Positions 34,896-45,587 of a stretch of 64,000 nt of DNA are shown here, one piece after another. The first letter of the stretch is position 1. Every line of letters starts with the position of its first letter. Origin of the DNA: Erinaceus europaeus (Eukaryota; Chordata; Mammalia; Eulipotyphla; Erinaceidae); assembly GCF_950295315.1 (NCBI RefSeq), contig NC_080172.1:83161118-83225117 (forward strand), in the 5' to 3' direction. Below the pieces are notes generated by a model that worked only from the letters and a program-made list of their open reading frames with translations, did no database searches and was not told the DNA's origin. A program made the translations under genes and the position numbers.

Positions 34896-35092
34896 GCAGT
34901 GGTTCTCCAACTTTAACACCCTTCACTAGGAGGCCTAGTGACTAGGAGTCACTAGGAGGCCCCTTGGAAACACAGATGGCTGGCTTCAACTGCCAGAAAT
35001 ACTCATTCAGTGAATCTGAATCAGTTCTAGAGGGTTCCAAGTGATGCTGTTATGGCCGACTAGAGACAACACTTTGAAGTTCCTGCTGCTAA
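34896..35092. mobile_element. MER5A-like DNA transposon remnant
   Basis: Starts CAGTGGTTCTCCAACTTTA and ends near CACTTTGAAGTTCCTGCTGC, with TGAATCAGTTCTAG and CAAGTGATGCTG between; matches MER5A (hAT-Charlie) as remembered. It contains a duplicated CACTAGGAGGCC unit. Confidence 0.75.
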
Positions 35093-36036
35093 GAGATGAT
35101 GGGATATGAGAAGGTACCTAGGTTACCATGTGGAGTAGCTCTGCCTCCAATCTGAACTATTCGTTTACCTCTATGAGGGAAAAATAAATATTTTTTGAAT
35201 CTCTGTCGTTTTGATTTTCTTATCCCATCAGTACAATCTCTGGCAGCTAAACCATGTTTAGACATTTAAACATTACCAGAGGACTCATAGTTCTATGCTA
35301 AATATGGGGGAAAAGATTTATAGTGTCAGTATATCCTCACCTCATTTTGTGATATAAGACAAATCAGTTAGCTTTTTACTGACTCCGTTCTCTCATGTAT
35401 TATATGAACTCAGGAAGACAAAGTTACCTTTCTAAGCCACCTTTTTGTTATAATTTAGAGAAGAGATGATGGTTGTCTGGTGGTAATGTGAACAACGATC
35501 AGTGACATAAGATGATACTTTGGCTGGCTGATAGGGGGAGTGAGAGAAAAGAAGGGGTGAAGACTGGCAGCTGGGATTTTGACTGAGCCACCACAATACT
35601 GGTCCCTGAGAGTCAGAACACAGGAAAAAAAAATGACAAGTTTAGGAAGAAAATGAGGACATATATTTTGGATATTTGTAGTTTGATCTATCCATATAAT
35701 ACTCAAGTGCAGCCAGAAACAGCAGAGTGTTCATCGGGTGAAACACGCATGCACGCACGCACGCACGCACGCACACACAAACCAGCAAACGTGTGAGCTA
35801 TGTGTAGGCAGATTGAGAATGTGAAATGTGGGGAAATTGATTAGGTTCTGGGGAATCAATCTTCTGGAAGGCCAAGAGAAAGCAACCAGTGGGGAGGAGA
35901 GAGATTGGATGTACACCAGAAACAGGTGGTTGGTGGAGGAAATACCTCCTCGGGGTAGGAAAAGAGATCCACCCAGGAACATCACTTACTGTTTCAACAT
36001 GGACGAAAAGAAAGGAAATATACAACCATTTATGCA
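35093..36036. other. intergenic, unique, with (ACGC)n
   Basis: No gene. Overlapping 60-85-codon frames on both strands lack recognisable domains. Confidence 0.45.
35747..35778. repeat. (ACGC)n repeat
   Basis: Seven GCAC(G) units followed by CACACA; unusually CpG-rich for this AT-rich region. Confidence 0.9.
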
Positions 36037-36110
36037 TAGATTCAACCAATAAGTATTTAGTTCCTTCTACATATCAGGCATTGTTCTAGTGTTGAAGCTA
36101 AGGGGGGGGC
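36037..36110 (+). mobile_element. MIR/L2-like ancient fragment
   Basis: AACCAATAAGTATTTAG..ATCAGGCATTGTTCTAG, a typical ancient-repeat opening. Confidence 0.45.
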
Positions 36111-36572
36111 TCTTTATATTATGTAAACCTAGTAGTTTAAAATAAAACAAAAATCCAATATTGTACAAACAAAAATTTGGTCCTTCCCAGGCAAGGACCA
36201 AAGCAGGCATGTTCTTGACAGAAGAATGAGTGCCAGGCACTGGGACAACAGAGACTCATTCCCAAGGACAACTCATAAACCAGCAACTGAATTCAAATAT
36301 GCCACAGATGTGAAAGGAAATATTTATTTTAGTGAGAGGTTTTAACTATGGTTAATTAGAGCAACCTCTTGCAGGTTTGCTGTGTTCCATCCATTTTTTT
36401 TAAAGAGGGGCATGTTTTCTGTTTCATCCAGAAATATTATCCTCAAGGATAGACTGGAAACAACTTCTGACACATTACTTGAGAATGCAAACATGTGAGA
36501 TACAAATGGTATATTGTCACTGTCAGGAACAAAGCTATAATAAAGCTTGAGGATTATAGAAAGGTTGAACAG

Positions 36573-36814
36573 AGGGAGTTGGACGGTAGCGCAGCGGGTT
36601 AAGCGCATGTGGCATGAACCAGCATAAAGATCCTGGTTTGAGCCCCTGGCTCCCCACCTGCAGGGGGGGTCCCTTCACTAGTGGTGAAGCAGGTCTGCAG
36701 GTGTCTAACTTTCCCCCTCTGTCTTCCTCTCCTCTCTCCATTTCTCTCCGTCCTATCCAACAGTGATGACATCAGTAACAACAACAATAATAACTACAAC
36801 AATAAAAAAAAAAA
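36573..36814 (+). mobile_element. ERI-1-type SINE with perfect target duplication
   Basis: Flanked by AAGGTTGAACAG (36561-36572, 36815-36826). The head lacks part of the CGCAAAGCGCAAGG segment. Confidence 0.95.
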
Positions 36815-36861
36815 AAGGTTGAACAGAAATGGGCTTGGAAGTCATGGAGCAGATACTTTTA

Positions 36862-37030
36862 TTTTTCTTTCTCTATTGAGGGATTAATGGTTTACAGTGG
36901 ACAGTAAAATACAATAGTTTGCACATGCGTAACGTTTCCCAGTTTTCCATATAACAATTCAACCCCTGGAATGTGATGCTAGAGGACCTAGTGGGGGTTG
37001 AATTGTTATGTGGAAAACTGGGAGTGGAGA
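36862..37030. mobile_element. L1 3' UTR fragment with inverted duplication
   Basis: A minus L1 tail (36862-36966) followed by a plus copy of its end. Arms 36938-36966 and 36994-37022 pair over 29 bp with one mismatch, with a 27-nt loop. Confidence 0.8.
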
Positions 37031-37264
37031 CTTCTTATTTGACAAGATTCTTCTAGCGTTTGCCCTTCTTCCGTAGCCAGTCAACAGCGTCAGGTTGAGC
37101 CTGATGTAAAGTTTTGAGACCTAGAAGAAGAATTTGACAAGATGAAAATAATCTATCATGGGGCCACTTGATGGATGTCAATCTTAGAACTCAAGCATCC
37201 TGAAATCCTACTTAGTCTTTTTTCTGCCAGTCTGCCATGTTACCATATTCACATTGAACAAAAT
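37031..37264. other. intergenic, unique
   Basis: Nothing seen. Confidence 0.45.
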
Positions 37265-37460
37265 TAATCTTTCCTTCCTTCCATCTTTCCTTCCTTCCTT
37301 TCTCTTTTCCTTCCTTCCTTCCTCCCTTTCTTTCTCTTTCTTTCTGACAGAGAGACAGGAAAAGAGCAAGGCAAACACAAGAGCAAGAGAGAATGAAAGA
37401 GACTACATCATCGAAGCTTCCTTCAGTGTGGTGGGGGCCAGGATTGAACCTGGATGACTA
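37265..37460 (-). mobile_element. (CTTC)n tract and diverged SINE
   Basis: (CTTC)n at 37265-37345 is the probable tail; AGAGACAGGAAAAGAGC body and GGCCAGGATTGAACCTGG follow. Confidence 0.6.
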
Positions 37461-37671
37461 ACATTTTCAAATAATGAAAGTGAAAATAATAATTACTGGG
37501 ATCACTTTTATGAAAAATTTCCCATGTGGAAAGAATATGCACTTGCACCAAATAAAAATCCAATTTCAGTCTGCAAATTTCAACCCAAGGCCACAAGATA
37601 GAAAGTACTGAAGTACACAATCATTTTTGTCATTTACATTGTGGATTGTTTAAATTCCTTCTTTCCCTAAC

Positions 37672-38728
37672 ACCTGTCTTTTAAAATTTTATTTATAAAA
37701 TGGAAATATTGACAAGACTATAGGATAAGAGGGATACATTTCCACACAATTCCCACCCCCATAACTGTGTGTCCAATCCCCTCCCTTGATAGCTTCCCTG
37801 TTCTTTATCCCTCTGGGAGTATGGACACAGGATCATTATGGGGTGCAGAAGGTGGAAGGTCTGGCTTCTGTAACTGCTTCTCCACTGACCATGGGTGTTG
37901 ACAGGTCAATCTATACTCCCAGACTATCTCCCTCTTTCCCCAGTGGGGCAGGGGTCTGGGGAGGTGGGGCTCCAGGACAAATGGTGGGGTTGTCTGCCCA
38001 GGGAAGTCAGACAGGCCTCATGGTATCATCTGGAACCTGGTATCTGAAAAAGAATTAAGATATAAAGTAGAACAAATTGTTGATTAGTCATGAACCTAAA
38101 GGCAAGAATATTGCAGATGAAGATTTGGGGGTCTCCGTTTTGGAAACAGCTGATAGGTCTATTTTAGGTATATTTCAAGGGCTTTATTTCATGACTTTAC
38201 TAGTTTTTTGCCTAAGCCTGATCTTAGATCTAATATGCAGGTGGACGCAGGTTATTATCTGGGGAGATGGTGTCATAGCTGAAAAAAGGACTAGAAAGCT
38301 GGATCAGGAAAGAGAATAGCTCCCAAATATGGGGAAATTATATAAATATTATTAACTGTAAATCCCACTGATTTGATCTGGGGCCCATATTCAGCACAGG
38401 AGCCTATGTAATCTCTGCATCCCTGTAGGTCTGAGCTCACATTCTGTGGTCATGGCTAGGAACATACTAGGCTGTACTAATTTCATGACCCATCTTCCTT
38501 GGGTAGTAGGTAGAGTATGTTGTCCAACCTCCCTTTGGAGAATGGAACATTCCCTACCATTATTGATCCACATCGAAGGCAATGTCCTATAGGGGCCCAC
38601 AAAGGGGTCCATTATGTTGTTCCTGATAGAAATGACTAGTGACAGTGGCAAGAGGGATCTGTTAGAGGTCTAGGCCCATCATGTCTGTGTGGGAATCCCA
38701 GGACTCCCTGACTAGGGCCCCACGGCCA
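37672..38728 (-). mobile_element. LRN-family copy, 3' and middle modules
   Basis: Minus-oriented, T-rich left end, runs through the middle module to CCCTGACTAGGGCCCCA. Confidence 0.85.
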
Positions 38729-38757
38729 ATACCTATTTTTAACCTCCTGGCCAGTCC

Positions 38758-38776
38758 CTCTCTTTCTTTCTTCCCT

Positions 38777-38818
<42 letters not shown>

Positions 38819-38826
38819 TTTTCTTT
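38758..38826. repeat. (TTTC)n microsatellite
   Basis: About 15 TTTC units, next to a minus SINE. Confidence 0.95.
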
Positions 38827-39095
38827 TTAATTTCTAGGGTTTCTCTGAGACTTGGTGCTGGCTCTATGAATCCATTCCTCCCAGCAGCCATTTTTTTCTT
38901 CTTTCTATTATACTTGATAGGACAGAGAAAAATTGAGAAGGGAGGGGAGAGAGGGAAAGAGGCAGAAAAGCACCTGTAAACTTGCTTCACCACTTGCGAA
39001 GCACCATCCCTGTAGGTGGGGAGTGGGGACTTGAACCTGGATACTTGCACATGGTGATATGGCTCTTAACTGAGTGTGCCACCGCCAGGCCTCCC
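38827..39095 (-). mobile_element. ERI-type SINE, extended form, diverged
   Basis: Minus copy with TTTCTCTGAGACTTGGTGCTGGC extension and GGAGGCCTGGCGGTGGC head (complement). Confidence 0.8.
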
Positions 39096-39569
39096 ACCAC
39101 TCTATTTTTTATTCTCTCTTTATTTCATTACTGAAACATAACTCAAACATGAAGAGGCATTTTGAGGGGTCGAAAAACAAATCAAAATTATTTAAATTGA
39201 GGCTTGGTGAGTTACCTATGCCTCATCTTACCAGAGGAAAAAAAATACATTTCAATTAGAATGTAGAACAATTACTGTTGAAAATGTGGGATGAAAGGGG
39301 TTAGTTTTGGATATTGAGGTGGGCGTATATTTATTCCTCAGAAAAATATTGCCCTTGGATTGGGATGGTATGCATTCAGTTTTATCCTTACAAGAAAGAA
39401 AAATGAAGCAAGGGTGAAAAGTGACTGACAGAAAGAGAAAAGGAAAGACCGAGAAACTTGCTAATTACAGGACTTTCTGAGCGAGATATTTTTCTTTCCT
39501 TTACAAGTTAGGAGCTATTGAATAATTCATGCTAAGCATGGAAAGACTGCCTTTTCCCTGGATGATGTA
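39096..39569. other. intergenic, repeat-free, upstream of GPR88
   Basis: No repeats. Includes TTGAATAATTCATGCTAAGCATGG at about 39517, a possible conserved regulatory element by position only. Confidence 0.4.
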
Positions 39570-39939
39570 TAACAGCAAAGGAGAGCTTCTAGTGGGTTCA
39601 CCACATCAGCCACCACTCTTCTGAGCTCAGGGTGTTCTCTTGAGCTCAGCTTCTGCAGTCAAGCATCTTTACAGTGGTGGCTGCTGCCTAACTGTCTGGG
39701 TTTGCAGCCCTCCCATTTGAGTCGCCAGTCCTGTTGCTAGTTGAGAAGTCTCCCTGCAGCTGCTGGATTCTGCCTAGGACCATGTATGTGGATGCTGCCT
39801 GGAAGACACAGGCACTTGCTCTTGGTACTGATTCCAGCTGAGTTTCTCCTGTTGATTTCGGGATAACAGATGCTGCTGTTAAGGAGGTATTTCCTGCCAT
39901 TCCTCCCTCTGCTACCGCCAGCTAAGGACCTGCCCTAAA
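39570..39939 (+). other. possible non-coding exon 1 and promoter region of GPR88
   Basis: This stretch is more GC-rich than the sequence upstream, contains no recognisable repeat, and ends at a good donor-like site (AAA|GTAAGG at 39940). Splicing to the acceptor at 40333 would give an intron of about 394 bp. A weak TATA-like GATGTATAAC lies at about 39563. The position fits the non-coding first exon of GPR88, but I have no transcript evidence. An alternative donor is GTACCC at 39945. Confidence 0.35.
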
Positions 39940-40038
39940 GTAAGGTACCCCTAACCCATTTCTCCTGGCATCATTTCCCCCATCTGGAATATATCTCCTT
40001 GCACCTGAAAACTAGGGGCTCCACTTTGCAATATTCGT

Positions 40039-40040
<2 letters not shown>

Positions 40041-40094
<54 letters not shown>
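40041..40094. repeat. (TG)27 microsatellite just upstream of the GPR88 coding exon
   Basis: Uninterrupted TG dinucleotides, about 310 bp before the GPR88 ATG, inside the inferred intron. Perfect tracts of this length are usually polymorphic and can adopt Z-DNA. Confidence 0.95.
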
Positions 40095-40096
<2 letters not shown>

Positions 40097-40333
40097 GGAG
40101 AAGAGGAGACTGTTCATGGTATTGCTCTGTCCTAAAGCTTTCCCCCCTGGGGTGCCTGCTGAATGCTAAGAGGCCTTTCCCCTGGCACTGGAGACATTTC
40201 TGAAACAGGTATCTGTCATCTGCCACCCCCGTTCTCTTCCAGCTCCCCTTCTCCCCCTCCCCCGGCCCATTATTCTGCTTCAGCCTTTTGTGTGGTGGCA
40301 GGAGGCTGAAGGCTGTCTCTGCCCTTCCTGCAG

Positions 40334-40402
40334 GCGGATGTCACGATGGACCACGCTGCGAGAAGCCAGCACTAGTGCGCGAGGTGTGAAGAGTTGGCCA
40401 GA
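40334..40402 (+). promoter_or_regulatory. GPR88 5' leader with two upstream ATGs; inferred start of exon 2
   Basis: A pyrimidine-rich tract ending in CTGCAG at 40333 looks like a splice acceptor, so exon 2 probably begins at 40334. GPR88 has a non-coding first exon in other mammals (from memory). Two short upstream frames follow. One starts at 40338, is 22 codons long, and stops with TGA at 40404-40406, overlapping the GPR88 ATG as ATGA. The other starts at 40346 and is 9 codons long, ending with TAG at 40373-40375. Both could modulate initiation. Use of the acceptor is inferred. Confidence 0.5.
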
Positions 40403-41557
40403 ATGACCAACTCCTCCTCCACGTCCACCTCCACCACCACTGGGGGGTCGCTGCTGCTGCTCTGCGAGGAAGAGGAGTCTTGGGCGGGCCGGCGCATCCC
40501 CGTGTCCCTCCTGTACTCTGGGCTGGCCATCGGGGGCACGCTGGCCAACGGCATGGTCATCTATCTCGTGTCGTCCTTCCGAAAACTGCAGACCACCAGC
40601 AACGCCTTCATAGTGAACGGCTGTGCCGCCGACCTCAGCGTCTGCGCCCTCTGGATGCCGCAGGAGGCGGTGCTGGGGCTCCTGCCCGCTGGCTCGGCCG
40701 AGCCCCCCGGGGACTGGGACGGCGCGGGGGGCAGCTACCGGCTGCTCCGGGGCGGGCTGCTGGGCCTGGGGCTCACCGTGTCCCTCCTGTCCCACTGCCT
40801 GGTGGCCCTGAACCGCTACCTGCTCATCACCCGCGCTCCCGCCACCTACCAGGCGCTGTACCAGCGGCGCCACACGGCGGGCATGCTGGCCCTGTCCTGG
40901 GCGCTCGCCCTGGGCCTCGTGCTGCTGCTCCCGCCCTGGGCCCCGCACCCCGGCGCTGCGCCCCCGCGCGTCCACTATCCGGCGCTGCTGGCCGCCGGCG
41001 CGCTGCTGGCGCAGACCGCGCTGCTGCTGCACTGCTACCTGGGCATCGTGCGCCGGGTGCGGGTCAGCGTCAAGCGGGTCAGCGTTCTCAACTTCCACCT
41101 GCTGCACCAGCTGCCGGGCTGCGCCGCCGCCGCCGCCGCCTTCCCGGGCGCCCAGCACGCCCCGGGCCCGGGAGGTGCGGCGCACCCCGCGCAGGCACAG
41201 CCCCTGCCGCCCGCCCTGCACCCGCGGCGGGCGCAGCGGCGTCTCAGCGGCCTGTCGGTGCTGCTGCTGTGCTGCGTCTTCCTGCTGGCCACGCAGCCGC
41301 TCATCTGGGTGAGCCTGGCCAGCGGCTTCTCGCTGCCCGTGCCCTGGGGCGTGCAGGCGGCCAGCTGGCTCCTGTGCTGCGCCCTGTCGGCGCTCAACCC
41401 GCTGCTCTACACGTGGAGGAACGAGGAGTTCCGCCGCTCCGTGCGTTCCGTCCTGCCCGGCGTAGGGGACGCGGCGGCGGCAGCCGTGGCCGCCACCGCC
41501 GTGCCCGCCGTGTCCCAGGCGCAGCTGGGCACCCGCGCCGCGGGCCAGCACTGGTGA
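40403..41557 (+). CDS. GPR88: GPR88, orphan class A G-protein-coupled receptor (complete, single coding exon)
   Basis: The 384-residue product matches, from memory, mammalian GPR88 almost residue for residue. GPR88 is a striatum-enriched orphan receptor reported to couple to Gi/o. Seven hydrophobic segments are visible at about residues 32-56, 68-94, 114-142, 159-179, 192-216, 281-305 and 313-338. Class A landmarks: Asn49 in TM1, Asp77 in TM2, Asn-Arg-Tyr 137-139 in place of Asp-Arg-Tyr, and NPLLY 332-336 in TM7. The usual CWxP of TM6 is replaced by ATQP. The N-terminus carries one N-glycosylation sequon (Asn3). The third intracellular loop (about 217-280) has an Ala6 run and is Pro/Ala rich; the tail is Ala rich. 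I chose the ATG at 40403 (A at -3) because it gives the family's usual N-terminus; the frame is open nine bases further up without an ATG. GC content is very high, in contrast to the flanks. No disabling change was seen. Confidence 0.97.
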   Translation: MTNSSSTSTSTTTGGSLLLLCEEEESWAGRRIPVSLLYSGLAIGGTLANGMVIYLVSSFRKLQTTSNAFIVNGCAADLSVCALWMPQEAVLGLLPAGSAEPPGDWDGAGGSYRLLRGGLLGLGLTVSLLSHCLVALNRYLLITRAPATYQALYQRRHTAGMLALSWALALGLVLLLPPWAPHPGAAPPRVHYPALLAAGALLAQTALLLHCYLGIVRRVRVSVKRVSVLNFHLLHQLPGCAAAAAAFPGAQHAPGPGGAAHPAQAQPLPPALHPRRAQRRLSGLSVLLLCCVFLLATQPLIWVSLASGFSLPVPWGVQAASWLLCCALSALNPLLYTWRNEEFRRSVRSVLPGVGDAAAAAVAATAVPAVSQAQLGTRAAGQHW

Positions 41558-42132
41558 CCCGGCGGTGACCCGTCTGGGGCCCTAGGCTCGGCTCACCGAC
41601 GCCGCCCCGGCCTCCTAAACTATCCCCTGGAGGATCAGAGACGCCTGCGGCTGAAGGTGAAACCCAGCTAGGAGGGGTCGAGATTGTTACCTCGGACCCC
41701 AGTACGAAACATGAACCAAGGTCTTTTCCAAAATGGAGTTGTCCAAGTCATTTGCGACGGCCACTCGAGGGTTATTTGTTTCTGTGTTGTAGAGAAATCT
41801 ACACAAAGTATCAGAGACATCAAAAACTTGCCACTTGTCATTTTTTAAAAGAGCTCGTGAATTTATTTCAATACTGTTTTTGAAAAAAGATCTTTGATAA
41901 TGTATTACCATTTCCATCCTCATTGTCTTATATATGAAGCGCCTTGAGTGTGCATGAGTCAAAGGGAAAAATATTGATAAAGGAGATGCTATTTAAATGG
42001 TGTTTTTAAAGAAAACAACCTATCTTTGATGATGTTTCTCTTAATTTATCCGTTGCGTTTTAACCCGGAAGAATGTAGCTACTGACGTGCACACTAGTAT
42101 GAGTTGCCAGTAAGACCTCTAGCCCTTAAGCC

Positions 42133-42160
42133 TTTATTTATTTATTTATTTATTTATTTA
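42133..42160. repeat. (TTTA)n microsatellite
   Basis: Seven TTTA units, probably the tail of the minus-strand SINE remnant that follows. Confidence 0.9.
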
Positions 42161-42308
42161 CTTTTAGATAAAGGCAGAGAGAGAGAGGGACACCATAATA
42201 CGGAATCTTCTATCGACATGGTGGGGGCCAGGTCATGCACATGAAGCCTAGGTCATGCACATGACCAAGCAATTGCACTGTTAAGTCAACTATTTTTCAC
42301 CCCAAGCC
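42161..42308 (-). mobile_element. tRNA-headed SINE remnant
   Basis: Read on the minus strand, a tRNA-like head is followed by a GGCCCCCACC segment and a CTCTCTC-rich body, ending in the (TTTA)n tract at its left. An internal 18-bp unit (AGGTCATGCACATGA-like) is duplicated at about 42230-42265. Confidence 0.55.
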
Positions 42309-42374
42309 CTTTATTATTAAAAGGGTGTTATATTATTGCCAATTAACAGAGAATTTACCTAGTGAGAAAATAAA

Positions 42375-43745
42375 CTATTATTTTACACTTCCCTTTCCAC
42401 TTCTAAGATTGAAAATTGGCATTAATTGTTCAAGTGAGAATTTTCCAGTTTGCTAATTGATGTTTTGAGTCAGCATTGGAATTTTGAAAGCAATGAAGGG
42501 GGTTATCTATTTAGGTAGTAGTTCCACATTATTTTTTATTTATTTATTTTTTTGTAGCATGCACACTTGTTGCTCATTTTGTGATCTATTTACTTGCCTT
42601 ATGAGTGTGATTGCAGCTTTTTGAACATTCTGTACTATAATGGTTGCTAAGGAGACTAAGTCCTCTGTTTTCTCTTTCACATTTAAAATCTCAATGCACA
42701 TAATATAAACACTAACAATACCATGACTGCATAGCTAGTACCAGCTGCTATTGCATGCTCTTAGATGCTAGAACGTAACTGGGCATGTGATATACTAAAA
42801 CATACCCTTTAGCCAAGAACATTTTACTTTTTCCAGATACCAGAATAAGTCTCCTTCTGTTATTTGAAAAGAGACACAGAGACACCTCTGGCTACTTAGA
42901 CTCCTTGCCTGGATCCAATTTATGAGAAAACTCCTACTTTGGACTTTTACTTGCAAATGGAACCACAGCCACAAAGGATCAAACTCTTGGTCTGGCTCTG
43001 CAAAGCCACCCATGTGCTCTTTTCGGGTTTAGACAAGCCACACATTAGAAAGTAGCACTGTTTTTTAAATGTAATTCATATATATATATATTACCATGAT
43101 ACATTAATATCATATCTGTTAAACTCAGTTATATACAATTAACAGCTCAAATACAAATCTGTTTTAAAATGTATAATGTGAGACTTGTCATTTTCATTTC
43201 TGACTTACTAAATTTACTTAGAAACATTTGAAATGTGAAATTACTTTATAAAATTAAAGTGGGAAGTGAGTAATTTAAATTAGTCATGTATCAACATTCT
43301 GACTTCTAACTATTAAATATGAGGTCAAAATTCTTTGATCAAGTGCATAATTTAAGAACAAAAAAAAAGCTTCATTGCACTTCTAGATATTTTAAGCCAG
43401 AATAGTAGAAACCTTTGTGCATTTGAAGACTTATTGGAGTTGCAGGACACTTTAATAATAATACTGTTGTAAAACAAAACCAATGTATTCATCACCATTA
43501 ATAGAACTGAGGATTTTTACTAATCTACTCCCTCTGTGCATGAACCATTTCTCTTTTACTATGGCTTCATATGTTCCCATTTTCCTTGATTCAAATATTT
43601 AATTAAAGTTTAGACAACTATTCCTTTGAGTTTTGTGTGTGTGTCTCTGGTCATGTGTACTTCCATGAGAACACTATGATAGCTGTGTTCCAAGCTGTAT
43701 TTCATGAATAGACAGTATTCCAAAGTATTAGGAATAAAGTGATTT
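42375..43745. other. intergenic or distal GPR88 3' UTR, AT-rich
   Basis: Repeat-poor apart from (TA)n at 43078; could be long 3' UTR if the AATAAA near 43733 is used. Confidence 0.4.
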
Positions 43746-43918
43746 CTTGGGCTGGGAAGATAGCATGGTGATTATGCAAAAGACATTCATGCCTGAGGTA
43801 TGAACCTGAGGTCCCAGGTTCAATCTCCAGCACCACCATAGGCCAGAGTTGAGCAGTGTTATAATATTGCCTCTCTCACGCTCTCTAATAAATGAATAAA
43901 GTAATGAAAATAAAGAAG
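43746..43918 (+). mobile_element. tRNA-headed SINE (third type)
   Basis: GGGCTGGGAAGATAGCATGG head, GGTTCAATCTCCAGCACCACCA, AATAAATGAATAAAG tail. Confidence 0.8.
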
Positions 43919-44709
43919 AATGTGATTTCTTTATTTGAATTTGATTTTAGTTTTAAGAATTATGTCTACTTTTCATATGCCAAACACAAAAAAGAAATAG
44001 GCATTTACTTTCTGTAAACAGAATTTATCTGACACATAGGCTGCAATATAGCAGAGAGCTTAAAGCATTTCCTTTTTGTGTGTGGAGAGCATTTTTTGAA
44101 TCTCAGTCAAACAGATCTTCCTTTAATTAAGTGTTTATCTTTGATTCTCAGAATGGACAATTCCTCTCCTTTCTCCTATAAACATCTGTCACACATATAC
44201 ACTTAGCTTTCTGTCAAGTACCTGATATACCTGCTTTGTTGTAGTGTCTCTGGCTGATACTTAGAGTCATCACATACTGGTTTAGTGCCATGTGGGAGAC
44301 CTATTTTAGGTTATGTTCACTTGTGATTAACTCCACAGGACTGATTCACTTTTAATTTTGAAGTAGCAGTGATGTGTCTAAAATGCCTTAATAGGGCAAT
44401 AATTAAGGAGTGTTGAAGTCAATGCTTTTGCAAATGAAGTTAGTAGAGATTGCATTCTTAAATTGAACTATATATTATCTGCTCAGGAATAAAAATTCCC
44501 AACTGCTGTCAAGAGATGCCCTAGTTTGATTTTTCCACCATTTTCTTTAGTGCATGCCTGTTCAGACACACACACTTTCACTTTAATGGCTAAAAACAAG
44601 GATGTAGTAAGTTCTATGGCTCCCATTTTCTAGAATGAAGTATGTATGTAAACAAACGTTTTGGGTTTTTTATCACAGTAGCATCTTCCAGTGGTCTTTG
44701 TTTTAAATA
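43919..44709. other. intergenic, unique
   Basis: Nothing seen. Confidence 0.5.
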
Positions 44710-44725
44710 CTACAGAGAGATTTCT

Positions 44726-44986
44726 TTTAATATTATTATTTTATTATTTTTTTTTGTTTATAAAAAGGAAACACTGACAAAACCATAGGAGAAGAGGGGT
44801 ACAACTCCACACAATTCCCACCACCAGAACTCTGTATCCCATCCCCTCCCTTGATAGCTTTCCTATTCTTTAACCCTCTGGGAGTATGGACCCAAGGTGG
44901 GATGCAGAAGGTGGAAGGTCTGGCTTCTGTAATTGCTTCCCTGCTGAACATGGGCACTGACAGGTCAATCCATACTTCCAGCCTGT
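44726..44986 (-). mobile_element. short LRN-family copy
   Basis: Minus-oriented 261-bp copy with a 16-bp target duplication CTACAGAGAGATTTCT (44710-44725, 44987-45002). Confidence 0.9.
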
Positions 44987-45002
44987 CTACAGAGAGATTT
45001 CT

Positions 45003-45587
45003 CAGGTTAAACACGTTTTCTTGTGTCTCACAATTAGGGAGAAAGATTTCTGCAATGGAGGGATTGCTCTCCTCAGGAGGATTTGGGGAAGGATGGAGTG
45101 GGACTACAGAAGGGAGTGGAGACTTACTTTACTTGTCTAATGCAGAAAGCCTTTGAAAAGGGAGTGTTTTATGCTTTGTTCTCTAGGCTCAGTAAAATCT
45201 GGTTCCTCTGACAGCAGCCATATTGTCTCATCATTGTCTCAGATATAAACTTTATTCCAGACTCTGAAACACTCAAACAATCCTCACCTGATTTTTTTTT
45301 ATCACTTTGGCATATATTTATTTTTAACATCATCAGTTAGAAATGAATTTGGGTAATTCTGCATCAAATTTCCATCCATATTAGAGAAAACCAATGTATG
45401 CAACAAACCAGAAATGCTTCTTTGTAACAAATACTACAGCTAAAAAGGTTGCAGTTCCTGCAAGATAAACAAAAAAGAGTTTGTATGACTTTTTAAAAGT
45501 TATTAAAAAAGAGATATAATTATTTGATGGTGAGGCCTTCATATGAAAAATATGAAGTTGTAACAGTGATCCATTCCTCTAGTTAAT
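45003..45587. other. intergenic, unique
   Basis: Nothing seen. Confidence 0.5.

Larger units (their letters stand above)
41558..42374 (+). other. probable GPR88 3' UTR
   Basis: GC content falls quickly after the stop codon at 41555-41557 and no other frame follows. The first clear AATAAA is at 42369-42374, after a (TTTA)n tract (42133-42160) and a SINE remnant (42165-42308). A later AATAAA lies at about 43733. The true cleavage site cannot be decided from sequence alone. Confidence 0.4.

Noticed and set aside
35798..36089. overlapping 66-84-codon frames on both strands
   Set aside because: Mutually antisense, no recognisable domain or exon signals; treated as chance.
39951..40226. 91-codon minus frame with a poly-His/Thr run
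   Set aside because: Created by the (TG)27 microsatellite.
40280..41551. 423-codon open frame on the minus strand opposite GPR88
   Set aside because: It is the complement of a very GC-rich real gene; stop codons are rare there by composition. The product is low-complexity Arg/Gly/Gln/Pro with no domain.
40480..41568. 362-codon plus-strand frame overlapping GPR88 in another phase
   Set aside because: Same GC-rich shadow effect; Arg/Ala/Pro-rich text without family likeness.
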